15,331 nucleotides of DNA from Firmicutes bacterium UBA5486 (lineage in GTDB: Bacteria; Bacillota; UBA4882; UBA10575). The notes beneath the pieces were generated by a model. The model did not search any database. It was not told the DNA's origin and saw only the letters and a list, made by a program, of their open reading frames with translations. Below are positions 1 through 5,919 of this stretch, in pieces. A program made the position numbers and the translations under genes. Where the stretch lies: positions 1-15,331 of the forward strand of contig DIPO01000074.1 of assembly GCA_002427045.1 (NCBI GenBank), given 5' to 3'. The first letter of the stretch is position 1. Each line of letters opens with the position of its first letter.

Positions 1-34
1 GCTTACATCGCAAAAAGCATATTCAAAATACCTC

Positions 35-63
35 TTGACAGATTCTCTGTTTTAGGTTATTCT
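35..63 (+). promoter_or_regulatory. Vegetative promoter of the tRNA-Ala gene
   Basis: A perfect -35 box TTGACA (35-40) is followed by a 17-nt spacer and a -10 box TATTCT (58-63, four of six consensus bases). The predicted start near 70 leaves a leader of about 14 nt before the mature tRNA. This is the spacing expected for the main vegetative sigma factor. The call is a motif match only. Confidence 0.65.
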
Positions 64-83
64 AAGTAATGTCACATCGTTAA

Positions 84-159
<76 letters not shown>

Positions 160-172
160 AAAAAGATTAATT

Positions 173-198
173 AAAGCCCTGCAAAAGCGGGGCTTTTT
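173..198 (+). terminator. Intrinsic terminator of tRNA-Ala
   Basis: A 10-bp stem AAAGCCCTGC/GCGGGGCTTT (one T.G wobble) closed by an AAAA loop runs into TTTTT at 194-198. It starts 13 nt after the tRNA CCA end. From here to about 394 I see no gene or clear signal. Confidence 0.85.
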
Positions 199-394
199 GC
201 TTTTGTCAAACAAATTAGAAATCGGTTGAAATTCGCTTAAAACAGCCTAAAATCATGGTTGTAATAGGCGTATATGCAAGTAATATACACGACTTTAGAT
301 CATTTCGAAAGTTTTCTCATAATCAATAGGATGAAAGGATTTTTTAGGCGTTCCCAGCAAAAAGATAGCATGAAGCATTTGCTAGCACAAACAA

Positions 395-433
395 AAACCC
401 GGTCTCCATTTTTGCAGGTGACTGGGTTTTTTT
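395..433. terminator. Bidirectional terminator downstream of serC
   Basis: AAACCCGGTC (395-404) pairs with GACTGGGTTT (420-429). A T-T mismatch and two further C-G pairs sit inside, around the loop 408-416. On the minus strand the stem ends in TTTTTG, 18 nt beyond the serC stop codon. On the plus strand it runs into seven T, so it could stop transcripts from either side. No T-box or other riboswitch consensus is present on the plus strand before it. Confidence 0.75.
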
Positions 434-451
434 ACACCTTAATTTTATCGC

Positions 452-1540
452 TTAACCATTTTGCTCCTTGAAGTGTTTCATGAAATCTGCCAGTGCTTTA
501 CACCCGTCGTAACTCATGGCATTGTAGATGGAAGCCCGGAGGCCGCCTACTGAACGATGGCCTTTTAACCCTACCAATCCTTCTTTGGTAGCTTCCTGGA
601 CAAATTTAGCATTCAGTTCCTCGTTCGGGAGACGGAAAGTTACATTCATCAAGGAACGGCTATCCTTTTCAGCATGTCCTTGGTAAAAACCGCCACTATT
701 GTCAATCTCATTATAGATTAAAGCAGCTTTTTCTTGGTTCATCTTTTCAATCTGTTTTAAGCCGCCTAAATCTTCAAGCCATTTTAAAACCAGAGAAACC
801 ATGTAAATAGGGAAGGATGGTGGAGTATTGTAGAGAGAATTTTTTTTAGCATGAGTCTTGTAACTAAACATCGTGGGTAGATCTGTTTTTGCTTGAGCTA
901 ACATATCATCACGGATAATGACAATAGTCACTCCGGCAGGGCCAAGATTCTTTTGTGCTCCTGCATAAATCAATCCAAACTGCTCCGTATTAATAGGACG
1001 GGACAGAATGTCGCTGGACATATCGGCCACTAAAGGAATACCTCCAAGTTCCGGGAAGCTCTTCCATTGTGTCCCATAGATTGTATTATTACTTGTAAGA
1101 TGGACATAAAGCGGAGCGGCAGATAGTTTAATTTCAGTAGAATTAGGGAGACGCCGGTACTTGTCTTCGCTCATATCTGCAGCCGAATGAATCTTGCCAA
1201 AAAGTTTGGCTTCTTTATATGCTTTTTCAGCAAAACTACCAGTAATTAAGTAATCAGCCGTTGTGTCCGGAGAGAGAAAGTTCATTGGTACTATTGAAAA
1301 TTGTGAGCTGGCTCCCCCTTGTAAAAAGAGAACTTTATAATTCTCTCCCAGGTTTAGGAGTCGTTTTAACCTGGCTTCAGTCTCATTCTGAAGGGATTCA
1401 TATTCCTTGGAACGGTGGCTAATCTCCATTACCGACATTCCGGTAGATTTAAAGTTTAGCAATTCATCCCGGGCAGCTTCTAATACAGGTAAAGGAAGAG
1501 TAGCAGGGCCGGGATAAAAGTTAAAGACACGTTCTTTCAT
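452..1540 (-). CDS. serC: Phosphoserine aminotransferase
   Basis: SerC is a cytosolic PLP enzyme of fold type I. It transaminates 3-phosphohydroxypyruvate with glutamate to O-phosphoserine, the second step of serine synthesis, and also serves pyridoxal phosphate synthesis in some bacteria. The N-terminal FNFYPGPATLP, the phosphate-binding GGASSQF and the AGAQKNLGP segment carrying the Schiff-base lysine (about K197 of 362) are diagnostic. The length of 362 aa matches the family. The reading frame extends upstream to an ATG at 1582 (376 aa), but that ATG lies inside the TATAAT of the only good promoter, so a transcript from it would begin downstream. The ATG at 1540 has AGAGG about 13 nt upstream and gives the usual family N-terminus. 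It is transcribed alone, and no serA is present in the window. Confidence 0.96.
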   Translation of the reverse strand: MKERVFNFYPGPATLPLPVLEAARDELLNFKSTGMSVMEISHRSKEYESLQNETEARLKRLLNLGENYKVLFLQGGASSQFSIVPMNFLSPDTTADYLITGSFAEKAYKEAKLFGKIHSAADMSEDKYRRLPNSTEIKLSAAPLYVHLTSNNTIYGTQWKSFPELGGIPLVADMSSDILSRPINTEQFGLIYAGAQKNLGPAGVTIVIIRDDMLAQAKTDLPTMFSYKTHAKKNSLYNTPPSFPIYMVSLVLKWLEDLGGLKQIEKMNQEKAALIYNEIDNSGGFYQGHAEKDSRSLMNVTFRLPNEELNAKFVQEATKEGLVGLKGHRSVGGLRASIYNAMSYDGCKALADFMKHFKEQNG

Positions 1541-1580
1541 TATTTGCTTTATACCTCTTTTCAATGAATATTTATTAGTC

Positions 1581-1609
1581 ATTATACTATTAATTGTTCC
1601 TGACTACAA
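1581..1609 (-). promoter_or_regulatory. Promoter of serC
   Basis: On the minus strand TTGTAG (1609-1604), a 17-nt spacer and a perfect TATAAT (1586-1581) form a vegetative promoter. The -35 is weak (three of six) and the -10 perfect. The predicted start near 1574 gives a leader of about 34 nt before the ATG at 1540. This excludes the longer annotated-style start at 1582. Confidence 0.6.
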
Positions 1610-1758
1610 GAGGGACCGATTGTTTTGCCTGAATATTATTAAATTTATGAAGGAAAATGAATACTCATAAAAGAATAAGTTTAATATGTTTGACTATTTA
1701 AGATTTAAGGGGAATGTCCTAATACATCTCTTCGCTTGACATTTGTCACTCATGTTTA

Positions 1759-1774
1759 GGGAATTGCATAATTA
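1759..1774 (+). repeat. Dispersed repeat GGGAATTGCATAATTA, copy 1
   Basis: This is a 16-nt exact match to the repeat also found at 3544-3559 and, with one or two changes, at 4620-4670 and 15173-15190. It lies in the serC/UDPGP divergent gap, exactly where a -10 box would be expected 17 nt after the TTGACA at 1736-1741. It may therefore have interrupted an older promoter. I see no inverted partner nearby. Confidence 0.7.
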
Positions 1775-1815
1775 GATTATTTAAGATTCAGCCACAATAT
1801 ATTGATAACCCACTA

Positions 1816-1841
1816 GTAATTGTCTAATCTTAGACAATTAC
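1816..1841. promoter_or_regulatory. Perfect 26-nt dyad, possible operator before the UDPGP gene
   Basis: GTAATTGTCTAA (1816-1827) and TTAGACAATTAC (1830-1841) are perfect inverted repeats separated by two bases. The centre is too tight for a good RNA hairpin over the full length, which favours a binding site for a dimeric regulator. A possible promoter, TTGATA (1802-1807) plus 17 nt plus TAATCT (1825-1830), would place the dyad over its -10 box. The dyad ends 76 nt before the ATG at 1918. No U-tract follows directly, so a terminator is unlikely. The regulator is not identifiable. Confidence 0.5.
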
Positions 1842-1917
1842 CTCGGATAAAAAAAGCTAGTTCCAATATTATTTTCTTAAAAACAAACAACAAAAAAAGA
1901 AAGGGACAGGTTGATAA

Positions 1918-3495
1918 ATGAGAGAGATCAATAATAATTATGGATTTTCACCATCTTTGGCTGTGGAGATGAGAAAAAAGGGGATTGATCTGAGATTAAC
2001 TAGAGATATTTTAGAAAAATATAATGCGGGTGAATTTGACCGTTTTCAGCCGGTAAAAGCAACAGGAGTCCCCAAAATTGATGGGAAAAGAATCATTGAT
2101 CTTACAGGTGAGGTAGAGGTAAGAGTTGAACTTACCACTGCTCAGAAGAATTTAGAAAAATGGGGGCTAAAAATTAATCTAAGTGAGTTCTGTAAAGTTG
2201 AAGGAACAGAAGGAGTATTTGACAAAAAAGCTTTACATAGCTTAGGTATTCTTTTATATCCATTCCTTGGTTATGGTATCTTAAATGGAGGTTCAGCAAG
2301 TAGTTATTTTGATTCCAAGAAAAACAGATCATTTAACCCACGTTATTTTGAACTCTGCCAACAGGAGTTTTCGGTTTTAGAAGCAATCGGAAAGAATAGA
2401 TCTAAAGGATTAGTTCCTGCTTACATAAATGAAGATGGTACTCCAGGAGCTTCTTTTATTGAATTAAAAATGCGCTCTTTACTCATCGAAACTCTACGTT
2501 ATCAGAAGGTAACTGGTATTAAAGCACAGAGAATTCTGCCAATGTTCCAAATGACCAGTATTTATAATAATAACGAGATGAAAGAAGCCTATCAGCATTT
2601 TGAAGATAGTCCATACCTTAAGGAATTGGCATCTAAGACAGGAGTAGAGGTAACAAAGGTCCTAACAGGTGTACAACCTATGTTAGCAGCTTTTACTCAC
2701 AGTAGTTTAGGCCGGCCTAAAGATATTTTTACCACCGCCTATGGCAAGGAAAATAATCCTCTGCCTATGCCTGGTGGGCATGGACAAAATTTTGCGGTAT
2801 TACGAGATACCTATCAGGAACTTTTGGATAATGGTATTAAGATGGTTTATTTAGGTAATGTTGATAATTTAGGATTTACAGTGAATCCGGTTGCAGTAGC
2901 TTTGCTGGCTCTCCAAGCAAAGCAGGCAGGATTTGAGTTTTCTTTTAGAACGGTAGTAGATGTTAAAGGCGGGGTATTAGTTATTGATCAAGATAACAGA
3001 ATGAACTGCGCTGATCTTGGAGTTGCTATCTCTCATGAAGATGTTTTTGCGGCCGAAGAAAGAGGGGAGAGAATCCTATTTAATTGTGCTACTGGTTTAT
3101 TTAACTTGGAGTATCTCGTTTCTCACTTGGACTCGATCATAGAAAATCTTCCAATCCGATTTTCAGATCAAGACAAAGATGCGGGCCGTTATTCCCAAGC
3201 TGAACAAGTTACTTGGGAAATAATTGGTATGTTAGATGACTTCTATGTTCTTGGCATTGATAAGTACGACCGCTTTTTAGCAGCGAAGCTTGTAATGGAA
3301 ACTTTAATGGCTAGTGGAATTGGACTAGATGATCCAAGATTCCCCAGAGAGGAAGACCCGAAAAAGGATCTAAAGTATACTGCTAGCAGGCTCCATGATG
3401 GATTAAAGCAGAAGTTATTTACAGTCTATGGAATGAAAAAGGTGGGAAGGCGTTGGGAACCAAAGTCTGTAAAAGAACTGGAGCATGAAATGTAA
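1918..3495 (+). CDS. UTP--glucose-1-phosphate uridylyltransferase-like protein (UDPGP family)
   Basis: The 525-aa protein resembles the eukaryotic-type UDP-sugar pyrophosphorylases rather than the common bacterial GalU. It would make UDP-glucose (or a related UDP-sugar) from UTP and a sugar 1-phosphate. Visible landmarks are the nucleotide loop region GGSASSYFDSKK (124-135), PMPGGHGQNF (283-292, matching the substrate-binding PGHG segment), GNVDNLGFTVNP (313-324), VDVKGG (347-352) and FNCATGLFNL (388-397). The loop departs from the classical GGxGTxxGxxxPK form, so the exact sugar, and even the activity, is uncertain. The ATG at 1918 is preceded by AAAGGGACAGG at a workable distance. The gene is monocistronic: a dyad lies upstream and a strong terminator 12 nt after the stop codon. 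The product name is inferred from family motifs, not from a search. Confidence 0.8.
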   Translation: MREINNNYGFSPSLAVEMRKKGIDLRLTRDILEKYNAGEFDRFQPVKATGVPKIDGKRIIDLTGEVEVRVELTTAQKNLEKWGLKINLSEFCKVEGTEGVFDKKALHSLGILLYPFLGYGILNGGSASSYFDSKKNRSFNPRYFELCQQEFSVLEAIGKNRSKGLVPAYINEDGTPGASFIELKMRSLLIETLRYQKVTGIKAQRILPMFQMTSIYNNNEMKEAYQHFEDSPYLKELASKTGVEVTKVLTGVQPMLAAFTHSSLGRPKDIFTTAYGKENNPLPMPGGHGQNFAVLRDTYQELLDNGIKMVYLGNVDNLGFTVNPVAVALLALQAKQAGFEFSFRTVVDVKGGVLVIDQDNRMNCADLGVAISHEDVFAAEERGERILFNCATGLFNLEYLVSHLDSIIENLPIRFSDQDKDAGRYSQAEQVTWEIIGMLDDFYVLGIDKYDRFLAAKLVMETLMASGIGLDDPRFPREEDPKKDLKYTASRLHDGLKQKLFTVYGMKKVGRRWEPKSVKELEHEM

Positions 3496-3507
3496 AATTG
3501 TTGATCA

Positions 3508-3537
3508 AAAAGCCGCAGCGCTGTTGCTGCGGCTTTT
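3508..3537. terminator. Strong bidirectional terminator between convergent units
   Basis: A perfect 12-bp stem AAAAGCCGCAGC/GCTGCGGCTTTT surrounds the loop 3520-3525. On the plus strand it follows the UDPGP gene. On the minus strand it ends in TTTTT and lies 58 nt beyond the flavin reductase stop, so it can close both convergent transcripts. Confidence 0.92.
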
Positions 3538-3543
3538 AACTGA

Positions 3544-3559
3544 GGGAATTGCATAATTA
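3544..3559 (+). repeat. Dispersed repeat GGGAATTGCATAATTA, copy 2
   Basis: This copy is identical over 16 nt to copy 1 and shares its GAG prefix with copy 4. It sits immediately behind the bidirectional terminator, in the 58-nt gap before the flavin reductase stop codon. No inverted partner is visible nearby. Confidence 0.7.
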
Positions 3560-3595
3560 CCTAAGCTAATGAGATTTTATATTGTAAATTAACCT

Positions 3596-4105
3596 TTAAT
3601 CTGTTATATAGCTAGCTATAATCTCACCAAAATAAAGTACATGGTAATCATGGCCTTGATACCATTTCTCCCGTAATTCATTACAGAGCAGCCCAGGTTC
3701 CATCGCCTGTTGATAGATGACTTTACATTCATAATGTAAATCACATTCCTGAATAACCGGAGTTGATAAAGATTTACCTTCCAAGGGCGTGAACTGGCAT
3801 TCTTTAAACTTATCTAGGTCCCGGCCAGATTGACGGCCGCAAATCAATAATTCTTTTTTCAAATCTTTAGTCCTAGATAGGCTTACTGTAAATTCTTTAG
3901 CTTTTTCTATTAAACCATATGTATATCTTGAATAGCGTACCATGACCATGAGCATAGGTTTACCCCACATATAGCCGATATTTCCCCAACCAATCGTCAT
4001 AATATTTGCCTTTTCCTTGTCTTTAACTGTTAGAAAGGCTCCACCACTGGCTAACTGGGCAATCACTTCCCGGGAATATTCATTAAAAGCTACGTCTTTA
4101 CGCAT
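3596..4105 (-). CDS. Flavin reductase-like protein (FMN-binding split barrel)
   Basis: The 169-aa protein matches the flavin reductase/flavoredoxin family, cytosolic FMN-binding split-barrel proteins that reduce flavin or act as electron carriers. The N-terminal FLTVKDKEKANIMTIGWGNIG segment (about 24-44), the following GKPMLMVMVRYSRYTYGLIEKAKEFTV region (about 48-74) and HYECKVI in the C-terminal half are typical of the fold. The ATG has a textbook AGGAGG (4117-4112) six bases upstream. It is the last gene of the htrA operon, 14 nt after the preceding stop codon. Its link to envelope stress is unknown. The electron donor and acceptor cannot be read from the sequence. Confidence 0.85.
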   Translation of the reverse strand: MRKDVAFNEYSREVIAQLASGGAFLTVKDKEKANIMTIGWGNIGYMWGKPMLMVMVRYSRYTYGLIEKAKEFTVSLSRTKDLKKELLICGRQSGRDLDKFKECQFTPLEGKSLSTPVIQECDLHYECKVIYQQAMEPGLLCNELREKWYQGHDYHVLYFGEIIASYITD

Positions 4106-4119
4106 TTTCCACCTCCTAA

Positions 4120-4587
4120 TTATTTTAGAAACGATTCGATGCTTGTTACTTGTCGCTCAAAAGAGTGACAAGTGTATTGTGGATGAATTTTTGCTTTTTG
4201 CGAGTCAACCAATTGGTACATCTTTGACACCAGTATTTCCCCATTCTCATTCTTGGCTTGAAATACCAGGGTATCTTTATAAAAATAGTTTTTCGGAATA
4301 GAGAACAAATAGAGTGCAGGCCTTCTGCTTGCTTTAATTATTACGTAATACCCCCGGTATTTTGCTTCTATAGGTTCTATTCCTCCTGCTAAGACTAAAA
4401 GTTTATTATTATTAAGCTTTACATCGGGGAGCTGAATTTCCCAGTTCGCGAAAAGCAGATGTTTTTTTGACAATATTTCATGATCAATTAGGAAAAACGT
4501 TCCGATTAGTAAGTGTTCTTCCCGGAATAGTATATCCAAAGAAAGCGGGATGTACTGTACCGCTGGGTAGGGATATACTTTACTCAT
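4120..4587 (-). CDS. Hypothetical protein of the htrA-sigma operon
   Basis: I do not recognise this 155-aa protein. It has no signal peptide or transmembrane segment. Hydrophobic stretches alternate with charged ones and suggest a beta-rich soluble fold: LLIGTFFLI near 26-34, KLLVLAGGIEPIEAKYRGYYVII near 61-83, ALYLFSIPK near 90-98. The reading frame continues upstream to an ATG at 4716 (198 aa), but that extension runs straight through the inverted-repeat element at 4620-4672. The ATG at 4587 has GGAGG ten bases upstream, so it is preferred. Removing the element plus one direct repeat (60 nt) would keep the longer frame open, so a longer ancestral protein is possible. A hairpin-like inverted repeat lies near its 3' end (4148-4173). 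It sits between the anti-sigma and flavin reductase genes. Confidence 0.65.
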   Translation of the reverse strand: MSKVYPYPAVQYIPLSLDILFREEHLLIGTFFLIDHEILSKKHLLFANWEIQLPDVKLNNNKLLVLAGGIEPIEAKYRGYYVIIKASRRPALYLFSIPKNYFYKDTLVFQAKNENGEILVSKMYQLVDSQKAKIHPQYTCHSFERQVTSIESFLK

Positions 4588-4619
4588 TTGGCACCAACCT
4601 CCAAAGCTTCCTGGTAGTT

Positions 4620-4672
4620 GGGAATTGCATAATTGGTGAAATAATACCTTAAAGTAATTATGCAATTCTCTC
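4620..4672. mobile_element. 53-bp inverted-repeat element with 7-bp flanking direct repeats (MITE-like)
   Basis: GAATTGCATAATT (4622-4634) and its exact complement AATTATGCAATTC (4656-4668) form 13-bp inverted ends. They extend by a G.T and a G-C pair to 4620 and 4670. The segment is flanked by the direct repeat GGTAGTT at 4613-4619 and 4673-4679, as expected for a target-site duplication. It encodes nothing of its own. It lies between the anti-sigma gene and the next gene of the operon, so the minus-strand mRNA would carry it as a long hairpin. A small REP-type or regulatory hairpin is the alternative reading. Confidence 0.6.
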
Positions 4673-4725
4673 GGTAGTTTTTTTATTCTATGCAGAGGGG
4701 AGGATTGTGGTGCCATAGTCCTTGG

Positions 4726-5247
4726 TTAACGAGAAACAGGAATGCCTGGTATCAGAAGAGAATCATCTAAAATTTTACTATTTTCATCTTTTTCTAGCTC
4801 TTCATCATTGTTTATTACGGGGAAATCTTCTGTTAAACTCCTAACAATTTGATACTTAGTAGGTTCTTGAGTCGGGATAACGGTAGAATCCTGGTTCGTG
4901 GTCATACCTCTAGGTTGATTGGTAGGAAATAGATAAAAAGAAGTTACCAAAAAAAGAAAGGTACAGCCCGCAGTCATTAAGAGTCGTTTGCCCCAGACCA
5001 AAGGATGGTTAGCAAATTCATCGGCAATCATTTCTTGGTAGCAAAGATGAAATTTAGTAGCTGGTTCTATTATGGGAGTCGGTGGTTCTAAATTTCCGAG
5101 GATTCTTTTAATGTCAATTAATTCTTCATAATTTTTTGCACACGTAGAGCAGTTAAAAATATGATTTCTGATTAGCCGTCGTTCTTCAGAAGATAGTTCT
5201 AAGTCAAGATAAGCAGAGAGAAGATTCTGTACACGGTGACAATTCAT
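4726..5247 (-). CDS. Anti-sigma factor with N-terminal zinc (ZAS/zf-HC2) domain and one membrane helix
   Basis: The 173-aa protein has the zinc anti-sigma signature H29-x3-C33-x2-C36, with an extra cysteine at C3, in a cytoplasmic helical domain that would bind and silence the neighbouring sigma factor. One transmembrane helix lies at about 88-106, followed by an extracytoplasmic tail rich in polar and acidic residues (about 107-173). The tail could be the target of regulated proteolysis. The ATG overlaps the sigma stop codon by four bases (ATGA), so translation is coupled and the two proteins should be made in fixed ratio. GGGG-type ribosome binding sequence lies inside the end of the sigma gene. 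The signal that releases the sigma factor is not visible. Confidence 0.9.
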   Translation of the reverse strand: MNCHRVQNLLSAYLDLELSSEERRLIRNHIFNCSTCAKNYEELIDIKRILGNLEPPTPIIEPATKFHLCYQEMIADEFANHPLVWGKRLLMTAGCTFLFLVTSFYLFPTNQPRGMTTNQDSTVIPTQEPTKYQIVRSLTEDFPVINNDEELEKDENSKILDDSLLIPGIPVSR

Positions 5248-5840
5248 TTATCTTTTCCCCTTTCCCCGCTAAGATACGGCCGGAGATATTCACGGAGTAG
5301 ACGGCGTCCCCGATGAATACGAGAGCGAACCGTTCCCAGCGAACACTGGAGGATATTACTTATTTCCTCATAAGAGAAACCCTGTATATCACAGAGCACA
5401 ACTGCTGCTCTAAACTCTTCAGGCAAACGAAGAAGAGCTTGCTGGATGGTTTCTCCTAATTCAAGCCGGAGAGCAAAATCCTCTGGTAACATAGTATGAT
5501 CAGGAACCTCAACTTGCTTTGGTTGGTCAAAATAAGGTGGTGATTCATCCAAAGAAGCAACAAAAGGCCGACGTTTCTTTTTACGGTAGTGATCAATAAA
5601 AGACCGATAAATGATCTGATAAACCCAACGATCAAAGGCTGTTCCCAATTTAAAACGATGAAATGCACGATATGCTTTTAGCAAACCCTCTTGTACTAGG
5701 TCTTGAGCATCATCATGATTACCAGTTAAGCGGTAAGCAAAATGGTAGAGGGCTTTTTCATGAGTTTTAACTAAGTTTTCAAACTCTTCTAACGCATCCG
5801 GTGCGGGTTTGGTCAGAGATAATGTCTCAGTTCTAATCAT
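5244..5840 (-). CDS. RNA polymerase sigma factor, ECF subfamily
   Basis: The 198-aa protein has only sigma regions 2 and 4, the ECF layout. Region 2 (about 25-92) contains RLTGNHDDAQDLVQE for core binding and the -10-recognising FDRWVYQIIYRSFIDHYRK stretch. Region 4 (about 133-185) contains RLPEEFRAAVVL and the helix-turn-helix YEEISNILQCSLGTVRSRI that would read the -35. The frame is open to an ATG at 5879 (211 aa), but that start has no convincing ribosome binding site. The ATG at 5840 has AAGGA nine bases upstream. The gene follows htrA and overlaps its anti-sigma gene. It most likely directs transcription of its own operon from the ECF-like promoter before htrA; this is inference from context. 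Confidence 0.93.
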   Translation of the reverse strand: MIRTETLSLTKPAPDALEEFENLVKTHEKALYHFAYRLTGNHDDAQDLVQEGLLKAYRAFHRFKLGTAFDRWVYQIIYRSFIDHYRKKKRRPFVASLDESPPYFDQPKQVEVPDHTMLPEDFALRLELGETIQQALLRLPEEFRAAVVLCDIQGFSYEEISNILQCSLGTVRSRIHRGRRLLREYLRPYLSGERGKDK

Positions 5841-5919
5841 AGTACCCATTCCTTCCTGAATACGATCTCTTACCAACATTTTACCGCTGAATAAGTTTTA
5901 TGTCAAAAGCAGGTTTTGG

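Noticed and set aside
395..433. T-box or other riboswitch terminator on the plus strand
   Set aside because: No T-box consensus or specifier-like leader precedes it, and no plus-strand gene follows. It fits a serC terminator.
274..471. Plus-strand open frame of 65 codons
   Set aside because: It has no ribosome binding site, runs through the bidirectional serC terminator and into the serC 3' end, and its residues match no family.
1541..1582. N-terminal extension of SerC starting at the ATG at 1582
   Set aside because: The ATG is part of the TATAAT box of the serC promoter, and the extra 14 residues are absent from the usual family N-terminus.
3606..3622. Palindrome TATAGCTAGCTATA at the end of the flavin reductase gene
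   Set aside because: It is short, AT-rich and inside coding sequence; likely chance.
4148..4173. Inverted repeat ACTTGTCGCTC/GAGTGACAAGT near the 3' end of the hypothetical gene, considered as an intra-operon regulatory hairpin
   Set aside because: In the minus-strand mRNA one position becomes an A-C mismatch and no T-tract follows. It lies within coding sequence, so it is too weak to call.
4017..4652. Plus-strand open frames at 4017-4301 and 4467-4652
   Set aside because: They lie opposite the flavin reductase and hypothetical genes, have no ribosome binding sites, and look like shadows.
4588..4716. Longer form (198 aa) of the hypothetical protein
   Set aside because: The extension translates the inverted-repeat element and has AAGG only about four bases before its ATG. 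The internal ATG at 4587 has GGAGG at good spacing.
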